This document shows, piece after piece, positions 1 through 7,547 of a stretch of 9,872 bases of DNA (position 1 is its first letter; each line of letters starts with the position of its first letter). Position numbers and translations under genes: made by a program. Origin of the DNA: Candidatus Desantisbacteria bacterium CG1_02_49_89 (lineage in GTDB: Bacteria > Desantisbacteria > UBA1551); assembly GCA_001871075.1 (NCBI GenBank), contig MNUP01000080.1, positions 1 through 9,872 of the forward strand. Reading direction: 5' to 3'. Below the pieces are notes generated by a model. That model made no database searches, was not told where the DNA came from, and worked only from the letters and a program-made list of their open reading frames with translations.

Positions 1-10
1 TTTTGGTTAA

Positions 11-46
11 ACTCGCCTACGGGCGAGTGGCCCCGGCTTTGTCGGG
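11..46. repeat. Two adjacent hairpins ending just before an in-frame stop
   Basis: Hairpin A pairs ACTCGCC (11-17) with GGCGAGT (22-28) around TACG; read as RNA this is a C(UACG)G tip, a member of the very stable UNCG tetraloops. Hairpin B pairs CCCGGC (32-37) with GTCGGG (41-46) around TTT, with one G.T pair. A TGA in the frame of the downstream protein fragment follows at 48-50. The order (hairpin ending GGCGAG, short spacer, hairpin rich in CCCCG/CGGG) resembles the pair at 9248-9297. It may be an inserted palindromic element that broke the gene; insertion is inferred, since no intact copy is available for comparison. Confidence 0.6.
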
Positions 47-50
47 ATGA

Positions 51-416
51 GTAGCAGGAACGGTTTTACCCGCTACCCATACAAAACTCGGAAGAACCAG
101 ACTGTATATCAGCACCCGCGCGGCGGTTTCCGGCATTTCCTGGGATAATAATAAGCTGGATTTCAGCCTGTCTTTCCCCGAAGGGGAGAGCGGGTATGCT
201 GTCATTGCCTGCATTGACGCACCTGATACGGTTGTCCTTAATGGGAATATAATAGAGAAGACCTCTAATTTAAAGAAATCAGACAAAGAGGGATGGCGCT
301 ATCAAAGGAACTGGCTGGAAGTGAAGATCCTGTCCTCAAAGGCAACGCTGGAGATAAGGGGCGCGAAATACAAATACGTTACCTCGGTCAGAAAGCCGGC
401 CAGTAGTTTGCAGTAA
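51..416 (+). pseudogene. 3' remnant of a paralog of the downstream 1529-aa secreted enzyme-like protein
   Basis: This frame is open from just after the TGA at 48-50 to TAA at 414-416 (121 codons) and has no plausible start codon or ribosome binding site, so it is the tail of a longer gene. From about position 66 it aligns with residues about 1274-1385 of the gene at 650-5239: PATHTKLGRTRLYIS against PATYIAGTGKERLYIN, then ISWDNNKLDFSLSFPEGE against IAWKENKLKFSALFPEGE, and RGAKYKYVTSV against EGAKYRYITVI. It stops where the downstream protein begins its extra C-terminal binding-like module, so the paralog ended with the beta-sandwich that closes the helical barrel. The reading frame upstream of 51 does not resemble the family and lies in a double hairpin. 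Either the gene was broken by that element, or a frameshift lies nearby. Degraded paralog is favoured, but the rest of the gene is outside the window. Confidence 0.75.
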
Positions 417-422
417 ATGCAG

Positions 423-446
423 ATTGAGATTAAGATTGAGATTGAG
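423..446. repeat. Hexamer tandem repeat ATTGAG
   Basis: Four consecutive 6-nt units: ATTGAG, ATTAAG, ATTGAG, ATTGAG. It begins 6 nt after the stop of the truncated paralog. Function unknown; simple-sequence slippage is the plain explanation. Confidence 0.8.
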
Positions 447-476
447 GAAATATATTAGTTTAACGGTTTGGGAGTA

Positions 477-490
477 GGGGCTTCAGCCCC
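477..490. repeat. Hairpin with C-TTCA-G tip preceded by GTAG
   Basis: GGGGC (477-481) pairs with GCCCC (486-490) around TTCA, and GTAG lies at its 5' edge (474-477). It shares the C-TTYA-G tip with hairpins at 555-568 (opposite strand), 7433-7450, 9341-9358 and 9366-9383, although the stems differ. Confidence 0.7.
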
Positions 491-494
491 GTTA

Positions 495-576
495 TAGGAG
501 TAGGGCCTTTTCGTAGACCCGCCAGTTTTTAAGGAGGGAGGCCCGTTATTTAACGACCCTAAAGGGTCTACTCCTA
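495..576. repeat. 82-bp inverted-repeat element, MITE-like
   Basis: The ends are a perfect 9-bp inverted repeat: TAGGAGTAG at 495-503 and CTACTCCTA at 568-576. Near the right end GACCC/GGGTC (555-568) forms a hairpin around TAAA, which is TTTA on the other strand. CCCGTTAT occurs just before the left end (488-495, in GCCCCGTTAT) and again inside (543-550, in GGCCCGTTAT). There is no coding potential. This has the form of a small non-autonomous palindromic element. The rest of the 417-649 spacer (577-640) shows nothing I can name. Confidence 0.55.
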
Positions 577-649
577 AAGCTCTACGATCCACAGCAGTGC
601 AGCCCGCCCGGAAAGCTTTAAAGGGCAGGTTTAACGCACCGGAGGCTTT

Positions 650-3600
650 ATGAAGAAGATTTTATTCCTGGTTCTTATTTTAACTTTTAACTTTTCCGAA
701 TGGATCCCTTTGGGACAACTTTTAACTTTGAACTTTTGCCGCGCGGAAAACGCGCAGGTTGTAAGCAACCCGGGATTCGAGGAGCTTGACCAGGACGGGT
801 GGGCTCCCGGATGGCAGCAGGTCGGCTCCCTGGTTGAGGTCAGCACTAAGGAAGCGCATTCAGGCAAGAATTCCCTTCACTTACTGCGCGCTCCGGGGAT
901 ACCGGATCCTGAGACCGGCCTGAACCGCGACTGGAAACCGGATTCAGGCGAGCAGGGAACAATGCTTTCCCAGAAAAAGGGATGGATCTCATTCTGGTAT
1001 AAGGCACCCAAAGCCAAAGGCAATATTAAGATACTTACTATCCCGATGAGCGCCCGCCCAATGGAAGACACAGGAGAGCAGAGATCAGAGTTCACCATTC
1101 CCTTAGAGCACGTCGGAGACAGCAAGTGGCACCAGGGATGGGTCAAATTCGATTATTCGAAGAACCCTAAGGTCAAATGGGTCCATATCTCCCCCAGGAT
1201 CACCGGGGGCGAGGGAGAGATTTATCTGGATGATTTCGCGTATTTTGACAAGAAAGAAGGACAGCCGAAACTGAGCGAGGGTTCTTTTTCAGAGCCTGAA
1301 TCAGCAGGAGAGCCGGGTGAGGTAAAAGCGGTTGTAGAAAATATCGGGGACCTGGCACTTGCAGGCGTTAAGGTTGAGCTGAAGCTTCCCGCAGGCCTTA
1401 AATCAGATAAACCGCTGGTCCAGACCATCACGAACATTCCTGCGTCAGGCCAGCACACAGCTGTCTGGTCAGTAACAGGCATCAGTGATAAAGCAGAGAA
1501 AGCTAAAATTCTAGTTTACGACAGCAAGGGTGAGGTCGCGCAGTCAAAGGACCTGACCCTTAGGATCAGCCCAGAAACTGATAAAGGCCTTATAGCGTGG
1601 TGGAAGTTTGACGAAGGCAGCGGGACCCTGGCAAAAGATTCTTCCGGGAACGCGTTTGACGGCGAAATAGTGGGGGACGCTGACTGGGATAAGGGTATTT
1701 CCGGCAACGCTCTGAAATTGAACGGCGGGCGCGTCGAGGTCCAGTATGACGAAAAACTGGCGCTGGGCAAGGCGCTCTCGATCCAGATGTGGGTCTGCCC
1801 GACCGATTATGAGCCGGACACATACAAGATCCTGGTCGCTTTGTGGGACAGCTACCTCCTGCGTTTTGACAACCCGCCTGAAGGCGGCAGGCCTTCGTTC
1901 TTTGTGTTTTTGGAAGGGATACCTGAACCCAGGATACAGGGTAAAGTCCCGGAATTGAACAAGTGGGTTTGCGTGACAGCAGTGTGGGACGGCGCGAAAG
2001 ACCAGATATGGATCAACGGTGTAAAAACAGAATCGGACAGGAAGGGGCAAATTACGACCAAACCGAATAATCTTATGATCGGGGAGAATTTCATCGGTTT
2101 GATCGACGACGTCAAGATCTTCAACCGGGCGCTGAAAGAAGACGAGATCGTGGCAAACCTTCCCCCGTCCCCGAAAATTTCACCCTTAAAGGTTTCAACA
2201 CCGCTTGCCGAGACCGGCAAGCCTTTCACGCTTTCCTGCGAGGTTTCAAACGCCGGCGGGAAATCCGCGAAAGACGGCGCAGCGGAGCTTGCGCTCCCCA
2301 AGGGATTCACCATAATTGACGGGACCAGCAAGGTGAATATCGCGCTTCTGAGCAGGAAATCCCCGCAGACATTAAAGTGGACCGTTAAGTCAGACGTTCC
2401 GATTGCGGGCAGCGCGGTAATCACGGTCGGGTTCAGCGGGATGGAACAGCTCACTGCAAACTCGAGGATGGTTGTGGCAAAGCCCATTACGAAAGAGGGC
2501 GCGGTGCCTATAAAACCCGAGATCAGCAGGTCAGGTGATGATTTCATACTTGCGAACGATAAGGTGCGCCTTGTATTTCCTAAAAACGATTTCGGGTACG
2601 GGGTATTCGCTGTTGACGTCAATAAGGACGGGAAATGGGAGAGGGTGGCTTCCGCAAGCTCCCTGAGCTACCTTGCGGTCAAAAAGGACCAGAATATAAT
2701 AAGGAAACATATATACTGCGGTTCGGGAAACCCGATCCAGCTTGATTCCGGAGAGGCAGGCATTGAATTCAGGGATACGATAGATGACGGGACAGGCACT
2801 AACTGGAAGTTCCGCTGCCTGTTCCTTATAGGAAAAGACGACAGGATAAAGACGGAATACGAAGCAGTGCCTGACAAGGACGGCAGCCTTGTTGTTTTGT
2901 ACGGCCCGATGCTTTACGCGGGAGAGGGAAGTTTCGGCTCAAAGAAGGACGACGGCCTGTTCTGCGGGCTTGAGTGGCTGGTGGGAGACGAACAGTCTTC
3001 TTCCAACCTTGACATGCACGACCCTGACTATTATTTAAGGTATGTTCCGCACGGGAACAAGCCTACTATCCCGTTCATGGCGGTTTCAAAGGACGGGACT
3101 GCGATAGCCCTTATGTGGGACGCTTTGCAGAAATGGGATGGCGCAAACATAAGGCCTGCCGCGGTCTATGCGTCTCCAAATTTCATTGACGGTCAGGAAA
3201 ACCATCTAATGGGATTGTTCCTGCCTTCCACGATCGAGTGGCTGGGGCAGAACAACCTTGAGGCGGTCAGCAACCCGTATCCTTTTAAAAAAGGAGTGCC
3301 GCTGAAGATCGTTTCCCATATAGTCGCGGCAACGCCTGTAAAAGAATCCATAGATTGCCTTAACAGATGGTTCAATACATACGGTGTGACTGATCCTGCT
3401 CCGCTTCCGAGAGGCAGCTATACAAAAGAGATAGAATTCAGCATGAAGGCGTACCTTGAATCTTTATGGGCTGAAGGAGAGAAGCAGTGGTGGACATCCA
3501 AAGGCGGAGGGGATATGAGCCTGAAAGGGGTTCCGCCTTCTTTCGCGTTCCAGCTTAAAATGGCTTCTGTAATGACAAAAGACGAAGAGCTGAAAAAGAA

Positions 3601-5239
3601 ATATCTTGATATGGTTGACCGCGCAATGAAAATAGGCGGATTTTCAACAGTCTGGGGGGATGACGCGGGTTTCACATGGGCAAACCCGGCTGCTGCGATC
3701 CTGGGATTCGGCGGGCAGGCAGGTTCTCAGCTGGACGGGATGTGGGAGGACGGTTCATGGAGGTTCAGGACAAGGATAGGCACGTCTTTCCCGTTCAAGG
3801 GCTATGACTACGGCTTGCTTGGCCCGGACAAGGCGGCTGAACTCGGGACCTGCGCGAGGAGCGCGTATGAAGTCCTGAGGTTCGTGCGCATGACAGGGGA
3901 TTGGGAAGTTTTCAACACCGTAAAGAAATCGCTTGAATTCATGAAGCAGTTCAACGTTCCCCGCGCTGCCCAGGTATGGGAGTGCCCGGTGCACACCCCG
4001 GACATACTCGCGGCTGCTGACGCTGTTGATGCCTATATCGAAGCGTATTGGTTCACCGGTGAAAAACAGTATCTTGACGAGGCGATAAGGTGGGCGTGGG
4101 CAGGCATGCCTTTTGTGTATGTCTGGAACCAGCCTGACCATCCCGTGATGCGGTACGCGTCTATCGCTATATTCGGCGGCTCCCAGTATGGTTCTTCCTG
4201 GATAGGCCAGCCTGTGCAGTGGAACGGGCTGCGGTATGCTTACGCGATCCTGAAGCTTGCTGACCTTGACAAAACATTCCCCTGGCGCAAAGTTGCCGAG
4301 GGAATAACAATCAGCGCCATGTACCAGCAGAATGAAGAAGGCAAGGATGTCGCGCTGTGGCCTGATAACTTCAGCACTTCGAACGGGAAGCTGTGGGTCA
4401 AGTGCCCCTGGGTTTTTGAGCCGGGGCAGATCCTGAAGAACGTTTATAAGCTGCTTGACAGGGACCTGGAGCCCGCGACATACATCGCAGGCACAGGGAA
4501 AGAAAGGTTGTATATCAACGCCCGCGCGAAGGTCGCGGATATCGCCTGGAAAGAAAACAAGCTGAAATTCAGCGCGCTGTTCCCTGAGGGTGAGGGCGGC
4601 GGTTATATTGTGATCACGAGCATTGGCAGGCCGGTAAAGGTCACGCTTAACGGTTCGGAGCTTGCTGAAAACATTAAGGTTTACGGGAACAGGGACATTG
4701 GCTGGAAATACGAATCCGGCATGGGCTTCCTGTCAGTCAGGATCAACCAGGGAAAAGGCGCTGACAAGGTTGAGGTTGAAGGCGCGAAATACAGGTACAT
4801 TACCGTGATCCCCAAGCAGACAGACAAGATAGCGTTCACGTTTGATTCTGACATGGAAGGCTGGTCTCCCGTGAACCAGATAGACAACTTGACTTCAGAG
4901 GACGGCGTATTGAAGGGTAACGCGACAGGCGGCGATCCCTACATGAACAGGTCGCGCGTTAAGGTTGACGGCAACCTTTACAAGACCGTGAAAGTCCGCG
5001 CTAAAAGCAATTTCGGCAACGGCATAGCCATCTACTGGATCACGGCTGACAGCCCAGACTGGGCTGAGGACAAGGTCATACACCTGCCGCTTGCGCCTGA
5101 TTACCGGTTCCGCGAGTTCGTGTTCGAGGTCGGCAGGGACAATATGTGGGCAGGCAAGACCATAACAGGCATACGGCTTGATCCTGTTGAGGGCGGCACC
5201 GGCGGCAAGTTCGAAGTGGACTACATCAGGGGCGAATAA
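650..5239 (+). CDS. Secreted multidomain LamG protein with a glycosidase-like helical-barrel core
   Basis: 1529 residues. The ATG is set by GGAGG at 641-645, 4 nt upstream. Residues 1-32 are a signal peptide (probable cut after C-R-A). Visible modules: about 33-200, a carbohydrate-binding-like beta-sandwich (NPGFEE... ending YLDDFAYF); about 210-305, an Ig-like NEW3/CARDB-type domain; about 312-500, a LamG/concanavalin-like domain (WWKFDEGSGTLAKDSSG... FIGLIDDVKIFNRAL); about 510-610, a second Ig-like domain resembling the first; about 625-910, a beta-sandwich; about 920-1275, an alpha-helical repeat resembling six-hairpin glycosidases; about 1285-1385, a closing beta-domain; about 1392-1529, a C-terminal binding-like domain (FDSDMEGW... 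FEVDYIRG). Conserved-looking acids in the helical part include D1004/D1005 (WGDDAGF), E1033/D1034 (MWEDGSW), E1111 and D1118 (VWECPVHTPD), which are candidate catalytic residues only. I cannot place it in a numbered family. A role in extracellular glycan breakdown or binding is inferred. The membrane-protein gene follows after 149 bp. The signal-peptide codons contain a repeat with a 21-24 nt intrusion. Confidence 0.93.
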   Translation: MKKILFLVLILTFNFSEWIPLGQLLTLNFCRAENAQVVSNPGFEELDQDGWAPGWQQVGSLVEVSTKEAHSGKNSLHLLRAPGIPDPETGLNRDWKPDSGEQGTMLSQKKGWISFWYKAPKAKGNIKILTIPMSARPMEDTGEQRSEFTIPLEHVGDSKWHQGWVKFDYSKNPKVKWVHISPRITGGEGEIYLDDFAYFDKKEGQPKLSEGSFSEPESAGEPGEVKAVVENIGDLALAGVKVELKLPAGLKSDKPLVQTITNIPASGQHTAVWSVTGISDKAEKAKILVYDSKGEVAQSKDLTLRISPETDKGLIAWWKFDEGSGTLAKDSSGNAFDGEIVGDADWDKGISGNALKLNGGRVEVQYDEKLALGKALSIQMWVCPTDYEPDTYKILVALWDSYLLRFDNPPEGGRPSFFVFLEGIPEPRIQGKVPELNKWVCVTAVWDGAKDQIWINGVKTESDRKGQITTKPNNLMIGENFIGLIDDVKIFNRALKEDEIVANLPPSPKISPLKVSTPLAETGKPFTLSCEVSNAGGKSAKDGAAELALPKGFTIIDGTSKVNIALLSRKSPQTLKWTVKSDVPIAGSAVITVGFSGMEQLTANSRMVVAKPITKEGAVPIKPEISRSGDDFILANDKVRLVFPKNDFGYGVFAVDVNKDGKWERVASASSLSYLAVKKDQNIIRKHIYCGSGNPIQLDSGEAGIEFRDTIDDGTGTNWKFRCLFLIGKDDRIKTEYEAVPDKDGSLVVLYGPMLYAGEGSFGSKKDDGLFCGLEWLVGDEQSSSNLDMHDPDYYLRYVPHGNKPTIPFMAVSKDGTAIALMWDALQKWDGANIRPAAVYASPNFIDGQENHLMGLFLPSTIEWLGQNNLEAVSNPYPFKKGVPLKIVSHIVAATPVKESIDCLNRWFNTYGVTDPAPLPRGSYTKEIEFSMKAYLESLWAEGEKQWWTSKGGGDMSLKGVPPSFAFQLKMASVMTKDEELKKKYLDMVDRAMKIGGFSTVWGDDAGFTWANPAAAILGFGGQAGSQLDGMWEDGSWRFRTRIGTSFPFKGYDYGLLGPDKAAELGTCARSAYEVLRFVRMTGDWEVFNTVKKSLEFMKQFNVPRAAQVWECPVHTPDILAAADAVDAYIEAYWFTGEKQYLDEAIRWAWAGMPFVYVWNQPDHPVMRYASIAIFGGSQYGSSWIGQPVQWNGLRYAYAILKLADLDKTFPWRKVAEGITISAMYQQNEEGKDVALWPDNFSTSNGKLWVKCPWVFEPGQILKNVYKLLDRDLEPATYIAGTGKERLYINARAKVADIAWKENKLKFSALFPEGEGGGYIVITSIGRPVKVTLNGSELAENIKVYGNRDIGWKYESGMGFLSVRINQGKGADKVEVEGAKYRYITVIPKQTDKIAFTFDSDMEGWSPVNQIDNLTSEDGVLKGNATGGDPYMNRSRVKVDGNLYKTVKVRAKSNFGNGIAIYWITADSPDWAEDKVIHLPLAPDYRFREFVFEVGRDNMWAGKTITGIRLDPVEGGTGGKFEVDYIRGE
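678..733. repeat. Heptamer array split by a 21-24 nt block inside signal-peptide codons
   Basis: TTTTAAC at 678-684 and 685-691, then TTTT (692-695), a block at 696-716 with core TCCCTTTGGGA, then AAC (717-719), TTTTAAC (720-726) and TTTGAAC (727-733). The block therefore splits one heptamer. It encodes most of S16-Q23 (SEWIPLGQ), placing polar and charged residues in an otherwise hydrophobic leader. Removing 696-719 (24 nt) keeps the frame open with a continuous hydrophobic run; removing only 696-716 would create TTT-TAA. Unit length 7 is not a multiple of 3, so gain or loss of a unit would shift frame. Confidence 0.75.
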
Positions 5240-5255
5240 TCCCTGAAAGACATTG

Positions 5256-5335
5256 CAAATTTCAAATTGTCTCAAAAGGACCCTTTCGGGATTTATAGAA
5301 AATTTGAAATTTACAATTTTCAATTTGACTTTTGA
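5256..5335. repeat. Inverted heptamer arrays around a CCCTTTCGGG core
   Basis: The left arm has CAAATTT (5256-5262) and CAAATTG (5263-5269). The right arm has AATTTGA (5301-5307), AATTTAC, AATTTTC, AATTTGA (5322-5328) and CTTTTGA (5329-5335), all in register at 7 nt. AAATTTCAAATT (5257-5268) is the exact 12-nt reverse complement of 5301-5312. Between the arms lies GGACCCTTTCGGGATT, with CCC/GGG able to pair. It fills most of the 149-bp spacer between the large secreted protein and the membrane protein. It could act as a weak terminator or processing site, but it has no clean T-tract. A further 8-nt tandem, GACACTTT twice, lies at 5353-5368. Confidence 0.75.
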
Positions 5336-5388
5336 AATAGTTTTTAAACTCTGACACTTTGACACTTTATTTCAAAAGGAGGGGTAAC

Positions 5389-7326
5389 ATGACTGGAAGG
5401 GCACTGGTTATCGGTATCGTGTGCGTGCTGGCTCTGGCGTTCGCAATCCCGTATTGCGACCTGGTGATGCACGGGACGTGGGTCGGGCTGACGGCTTTTC
5501 CCATTTCATCGTTCTTTACGTTCGTGGTCCTGGTGCTGGGAATCAATTTTCTTCTGAAGTTATTGAAGATAGGGCTGAAACCCGGGGAACTGCTGACCAT
5601 TTACGTGATGATGCTTGTGGGAGCGGGTATCCCTTCGTTCGGCCTGACAGGGCTTCTTATACCGTATATCGCGGGCCCTTTCTATTTCGCGAGCCCGGAA
5701 AACAAGTTCGCGGAAACCTTCCACCAGTATATCCCGCAGTGGATGAAGCCTTCCACGCCGGAAGCGGTAACCTACCTTTATGAAGGCCTGCCCGCGGGAC
5801 AAAAGATACCCTGGGCAGCGTGGACCCAGCCGCTTATTATGTGGACCCTGCTCGCGCTCGCGGTCTATCTTGTTTTTTTCTGCCTGAGCACCGTGCTGAG
5901 GAAGCAGTGGATAGAGAACGAAAAGCTCATATTCCCGCTCACTTCAGTGCCGGTGGAAATGGCGGCGCAGGAAGAAGGGGATAAAAGCCTTGTCCCTCCT
6001 TTCTTCAAGAACAAGGTCATGTGGATGTTCTTCGCGGTTCCCTTTATAATCCACGCCATCAACGGGCTTTCATTCTATTTCCCCGCTATCCCGAAGATCA
6101 ACGTCCAGCTTATCGACATAGGCAGGTTCGTCGCGCAGAAGAAGCCTTTCAACCAGCTTATCTGCCTGTGGCTGCGGATCCCTTTCAGCATCATAGGCCT
6201 GACCTATATCCTGCCGGTCCAGCTTTCTTTCTCCCTGTGGTTTTTTTACATTTTCTTCAGGTTCCAGGAGCTGATCGGCGCTACGATGGGATTCCCAATG
6301 CCGTTCGTGCAGGCTTACCCTGTGCGCGCTTTTGTCGCGCACCAGATGGCAGGCGGGATATTAGTATTCGCCGTGATAAGCCTGTGGGCGATGCGCAAGC
6401 ATCTTAAGGATATGTTCAGGAAGGCGTTTACCGGAGACAAGGCAATTGATGATTCAGGCGAGATGCTGTCGTACCGGTTCGCGATCTTCGGGCTGATCAT
6501 AGGCATGGTCGGCATCTCTTTCTGGGGCAAAGCGATGGGCGCTTCGTTCTGGCTGACCCTGCTCCTTTTCGTGATCTATTTCCTGATGCACATCGTCGCG
6601 GTGCGGCTCGTGTGCGAGGGCGGCATGCTTTACGTCCAGCACCCCCTTAGGCCCTGGAACATGATCATGCTTGCCGGGGGAAGCGCGATGTTCAGCCCCG
6701 TCAACATAACATGGATGACCTTCTTTGACCATCTCTGGATGGTTGACAACAGAAGCCCGCTTATGCCTCCGATAATGCAGGGCCTTAAGATCTCCGAGGC
6801 GATCCCGGGCAAGAACCGCAGGCTGCTTGCGGTGGGGATGGTGGTGTCGGTGCTGCTTGCGATAGTGGTGTCCTACTGGTCATACATGAGGCTGATGTAC
6901 AAGTTCGGGGGAGTGAACCTTCACTACTGGTTCACCACGTATTACACGAAGAACCTTTTCTCCTCGTGGACCACGTACCTGATAAACACGGGTGAGAAAG
7001 CCCAGCCCATGGGCCTTGTGTCAATGGGGATCGGCGGAGCCACGATGTGGTTCCTTATGTTCATGCACCGCACGTTCCTGTGGTGGCCTTTCTCCCCGAT
7101 AGGGTACCTTATGGGAGCGTCCTGGCCGATGATAAACTTCTGGTTCCCGATATTCCTCGGTTGGCTGGTAAAGACCATAGTCATGAGGATCGGGGGTATC
7201 AAGGTTTACAGGCTGCTGATGCCGGGTTTCCTGGGTTTCATCTTCGCCGAGTTCCTAAGCGCCGGGATGTGGGTCGCGATCGACTTCTTCACCGGGGTCA
7301 AGGGCCACGAGATCTTCTCCTTTTAA
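5389..7326 (+). CDS. Polytopic membrane protein, DUF6785/DUF6784-like, probable transporter
   Basis: 645 residues. The ATG at 5389 is chosen because AAAGGAGG (5375-5382) lies 6 nt upstream; an in-frame TTG at 5359 would put that Shine-Dalgarno inside the gene. I count about 12-13 hydrophobic segments, roughly at residues 5-25, 37-58, 68-95, 147-170, 210-230, 265-288, 320-336, 363-380, 385-405, 480-500, 544-560, 575-595 and 612-634. Characteristic stretches are STVLRKQWIENEKLIFPLTS (167-186), RLVCEGGMLYVQHPLRPWN (406-424) and the C-terminal GWLVKTIVMRIGGIKVYR (591-608). From memory these match the paired uncharacterised domains DUF6785 (N-terminal) and DUF6784 (C-terminal), whose members sometimes carry transporter-type annotations. 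Substrate unknown. The position between two secreted LamG proteins suggests, but does not show, uptake or export of a glycan-related compound. Co-transcription with the upstream gene is possible, since I see no convincing promoter in the spacer. Confidence 0.9.
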   Translation: MTGRALVIGIVCVLALAFAIPYCDLVMHGTWVGLTAFPISSFFTFVVLVLGINFLLKLLKIGLKPGELLTIYVMMLVGAGIPSFGLTGLLIPYIAGPFYFASPENKFAETFHQYIPQWMKPSTPEAVTYLYEGLPAGQKIPWAAWTQPLIMWTLLALAVYLVFFCLSTVLRKQWIENEKLIFPLTSVPVEMAAQEEGDKSLVPPFFKNKVMWMFFAVPFIIHAINGLSFYFPAIPKINVQLIDIGRFVAQKKPFNQLICLWLRIPFSIIGLTYILPVQLSFSLWFFYIFFRFQELIGATMGFPMPFVQAYPVRAFVAHQMAGGILVFAVISLWAMRKHLKDMFRKAFTGDKAIDDSGEMLSYRFAIFGLIIGMVGISFWGKAMGASFWLTLLLFVIYFLMHIVAVRLVCEGGMLYVQHPLRPWNMIMLAGGSAMFSPVNITWMTFFDHLWMVDNRSPLMPPIMQGLKISEAIPGKNRRLLAVGMVVSVLLAIVVSYWSYMRLMYKFGGVNLHYWFTTYYTKNLFSSWTTYLINTGEKAQPMGLVSMGIGGATMWFLMFMHRTFLWWPFSPIGYLMGASWPMINFWFPIFLGWLVKTIVMRIGGIKVYRLLMPGFLGFIFAEFLSAGMWVAIDFFTGVKGHEIFSF

Positions 7327-7342
7327 ATTTATTCCCTGATCT

Positions 7343-7366
7343 TCTTCCCCCTCTGAAGGGGGAAGA
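7343..7366. terminator. Perfect 10-bp hairpin after the membrane-protein gene
   Basis: TCTTCCCCCT (7343-7352) pairs perfectly with AGGGGGAAGA (7357-7366) around CTGA, starting 16 nt after the stop codon. No T-tract follows, so intrinsic termination on the + strand is doubtful. It may be a processing or stability hairpin, or one member of a dispersed CCCCC/GGGGG palindrome family also seen at 9463-9509. Confidence 0.5.
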
Positions 7367-7388
7367 CTGAGATGGGGGTGTTGTTTGC

Positions 7389-7410
7389 GGGAGAGGGCTG
7401 GGGTGAGGGG
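7389..7410. repeat. Purine-rich GGGAGAGGG...GGTGAGGGG stretch
   Basis: All purine except a CT and a T. From memory, similar GGGAGAGGG-GGTGAGGGG sequences are common dispersed intergenic words in many bacterial genomes. No gene or stem is evident here. Confidence 0.35.
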
Positions 7411-7432
7411 CAGATCATCAGATAGATGTAAC

Positions 7433-7450
7433 TCAGGCCTTTAGGCCTGA
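7433..7450. repeat. Hairpin with C-TTTA-G tip
   Basis: TCAGGCC (7433-7439) pairs with GGCCTGA (7444-7450) around TTTA. It has the same tip as the hairpins at 477-490, 9341-9358 and 9366-9383 with a different stem. Confidence 0.65.
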
Positions 7451-7465
7451 AGTCTGAAATGTTGA

Positions 7466-7513
7466 CTTATGGCTAATGGTCTATGGTTGTGTTTAACGAT
7501 AAGCCATAAGCCA
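7466..7513. repeat. Inverted heptamer arrays upstream of the second LamG gene
   Basis: The left arm has CTTATGG (7466-7472), CTAATGG (7473-7479) and TCTATGG (7480-7486); the right arm has TAAGCCA twice (7500-7513). The right units are the reverse complement of rotated left units, so CTTATGGCT (7466-7474) pairs exactly with AGCCATAAG (7502-7510). The centre is 13 nt (7487-7499). It ends 34 nt before the chosen start codon and could form a leader hairpin; no regulatory role is shown. Confidence 0.7.
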
Positions 7514-7547
7514 TATGCGGATTTATAATTTATGGACGGGAGGGATT

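Noticed and set aside
48-50. In-frame TGA read as a sense codon (recoded genetic code)
   Set aside because: The three full genes need no TGA reassignment, all end in TAA and have standard composition; the upstream frame also does not look homologous, so a broken gene is simpler.
1852-2622. 256-codon open frame on the minus strand, and a 168-codon one at 1544-2050
   Set aside because: Both are antisense to the LamG and Ig-like modules of the 1529-residue protein, with no family resemblance and no supporting signals.
5256-5335. CRISPR-like array
   Set aside because: Units are 7 nt with no unique spacers and opposite orientation on the two sides; no cas genes are present.
5325-5350. TTGACT as a promoter for the membrane-protein gene
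   Set aside because: The best -10 candidates (TTTAAA, TAAACT) are only 12-14 bp away, and the hexamer is part of the AATTTGA heptamer array.
5359-5388. TTG start giving a 655-residue membrane protein
   Set aside because: AAAGGAGG lies inside this extension and is ideally placed for the ATG at 5389; the extension adds a polar stretch before the first membrane segment.
7462-7487. TTGACT with TATGGT as a promoter for the LamG gene
   Set aside because: The spacer is 14 bp and the -10 is poor; both overlap the CTTATGG heptamer array. A promoter here is possible but not supported.
7515-7547. ATG start giving a 567-residue LamG protein
   Set aside because: The ATG falls at the end of a TAAGCCA repeat without a Shine-Dalgarno; GGGAGGG precedes the ATG at 7548, which begins a classical signal peptide.
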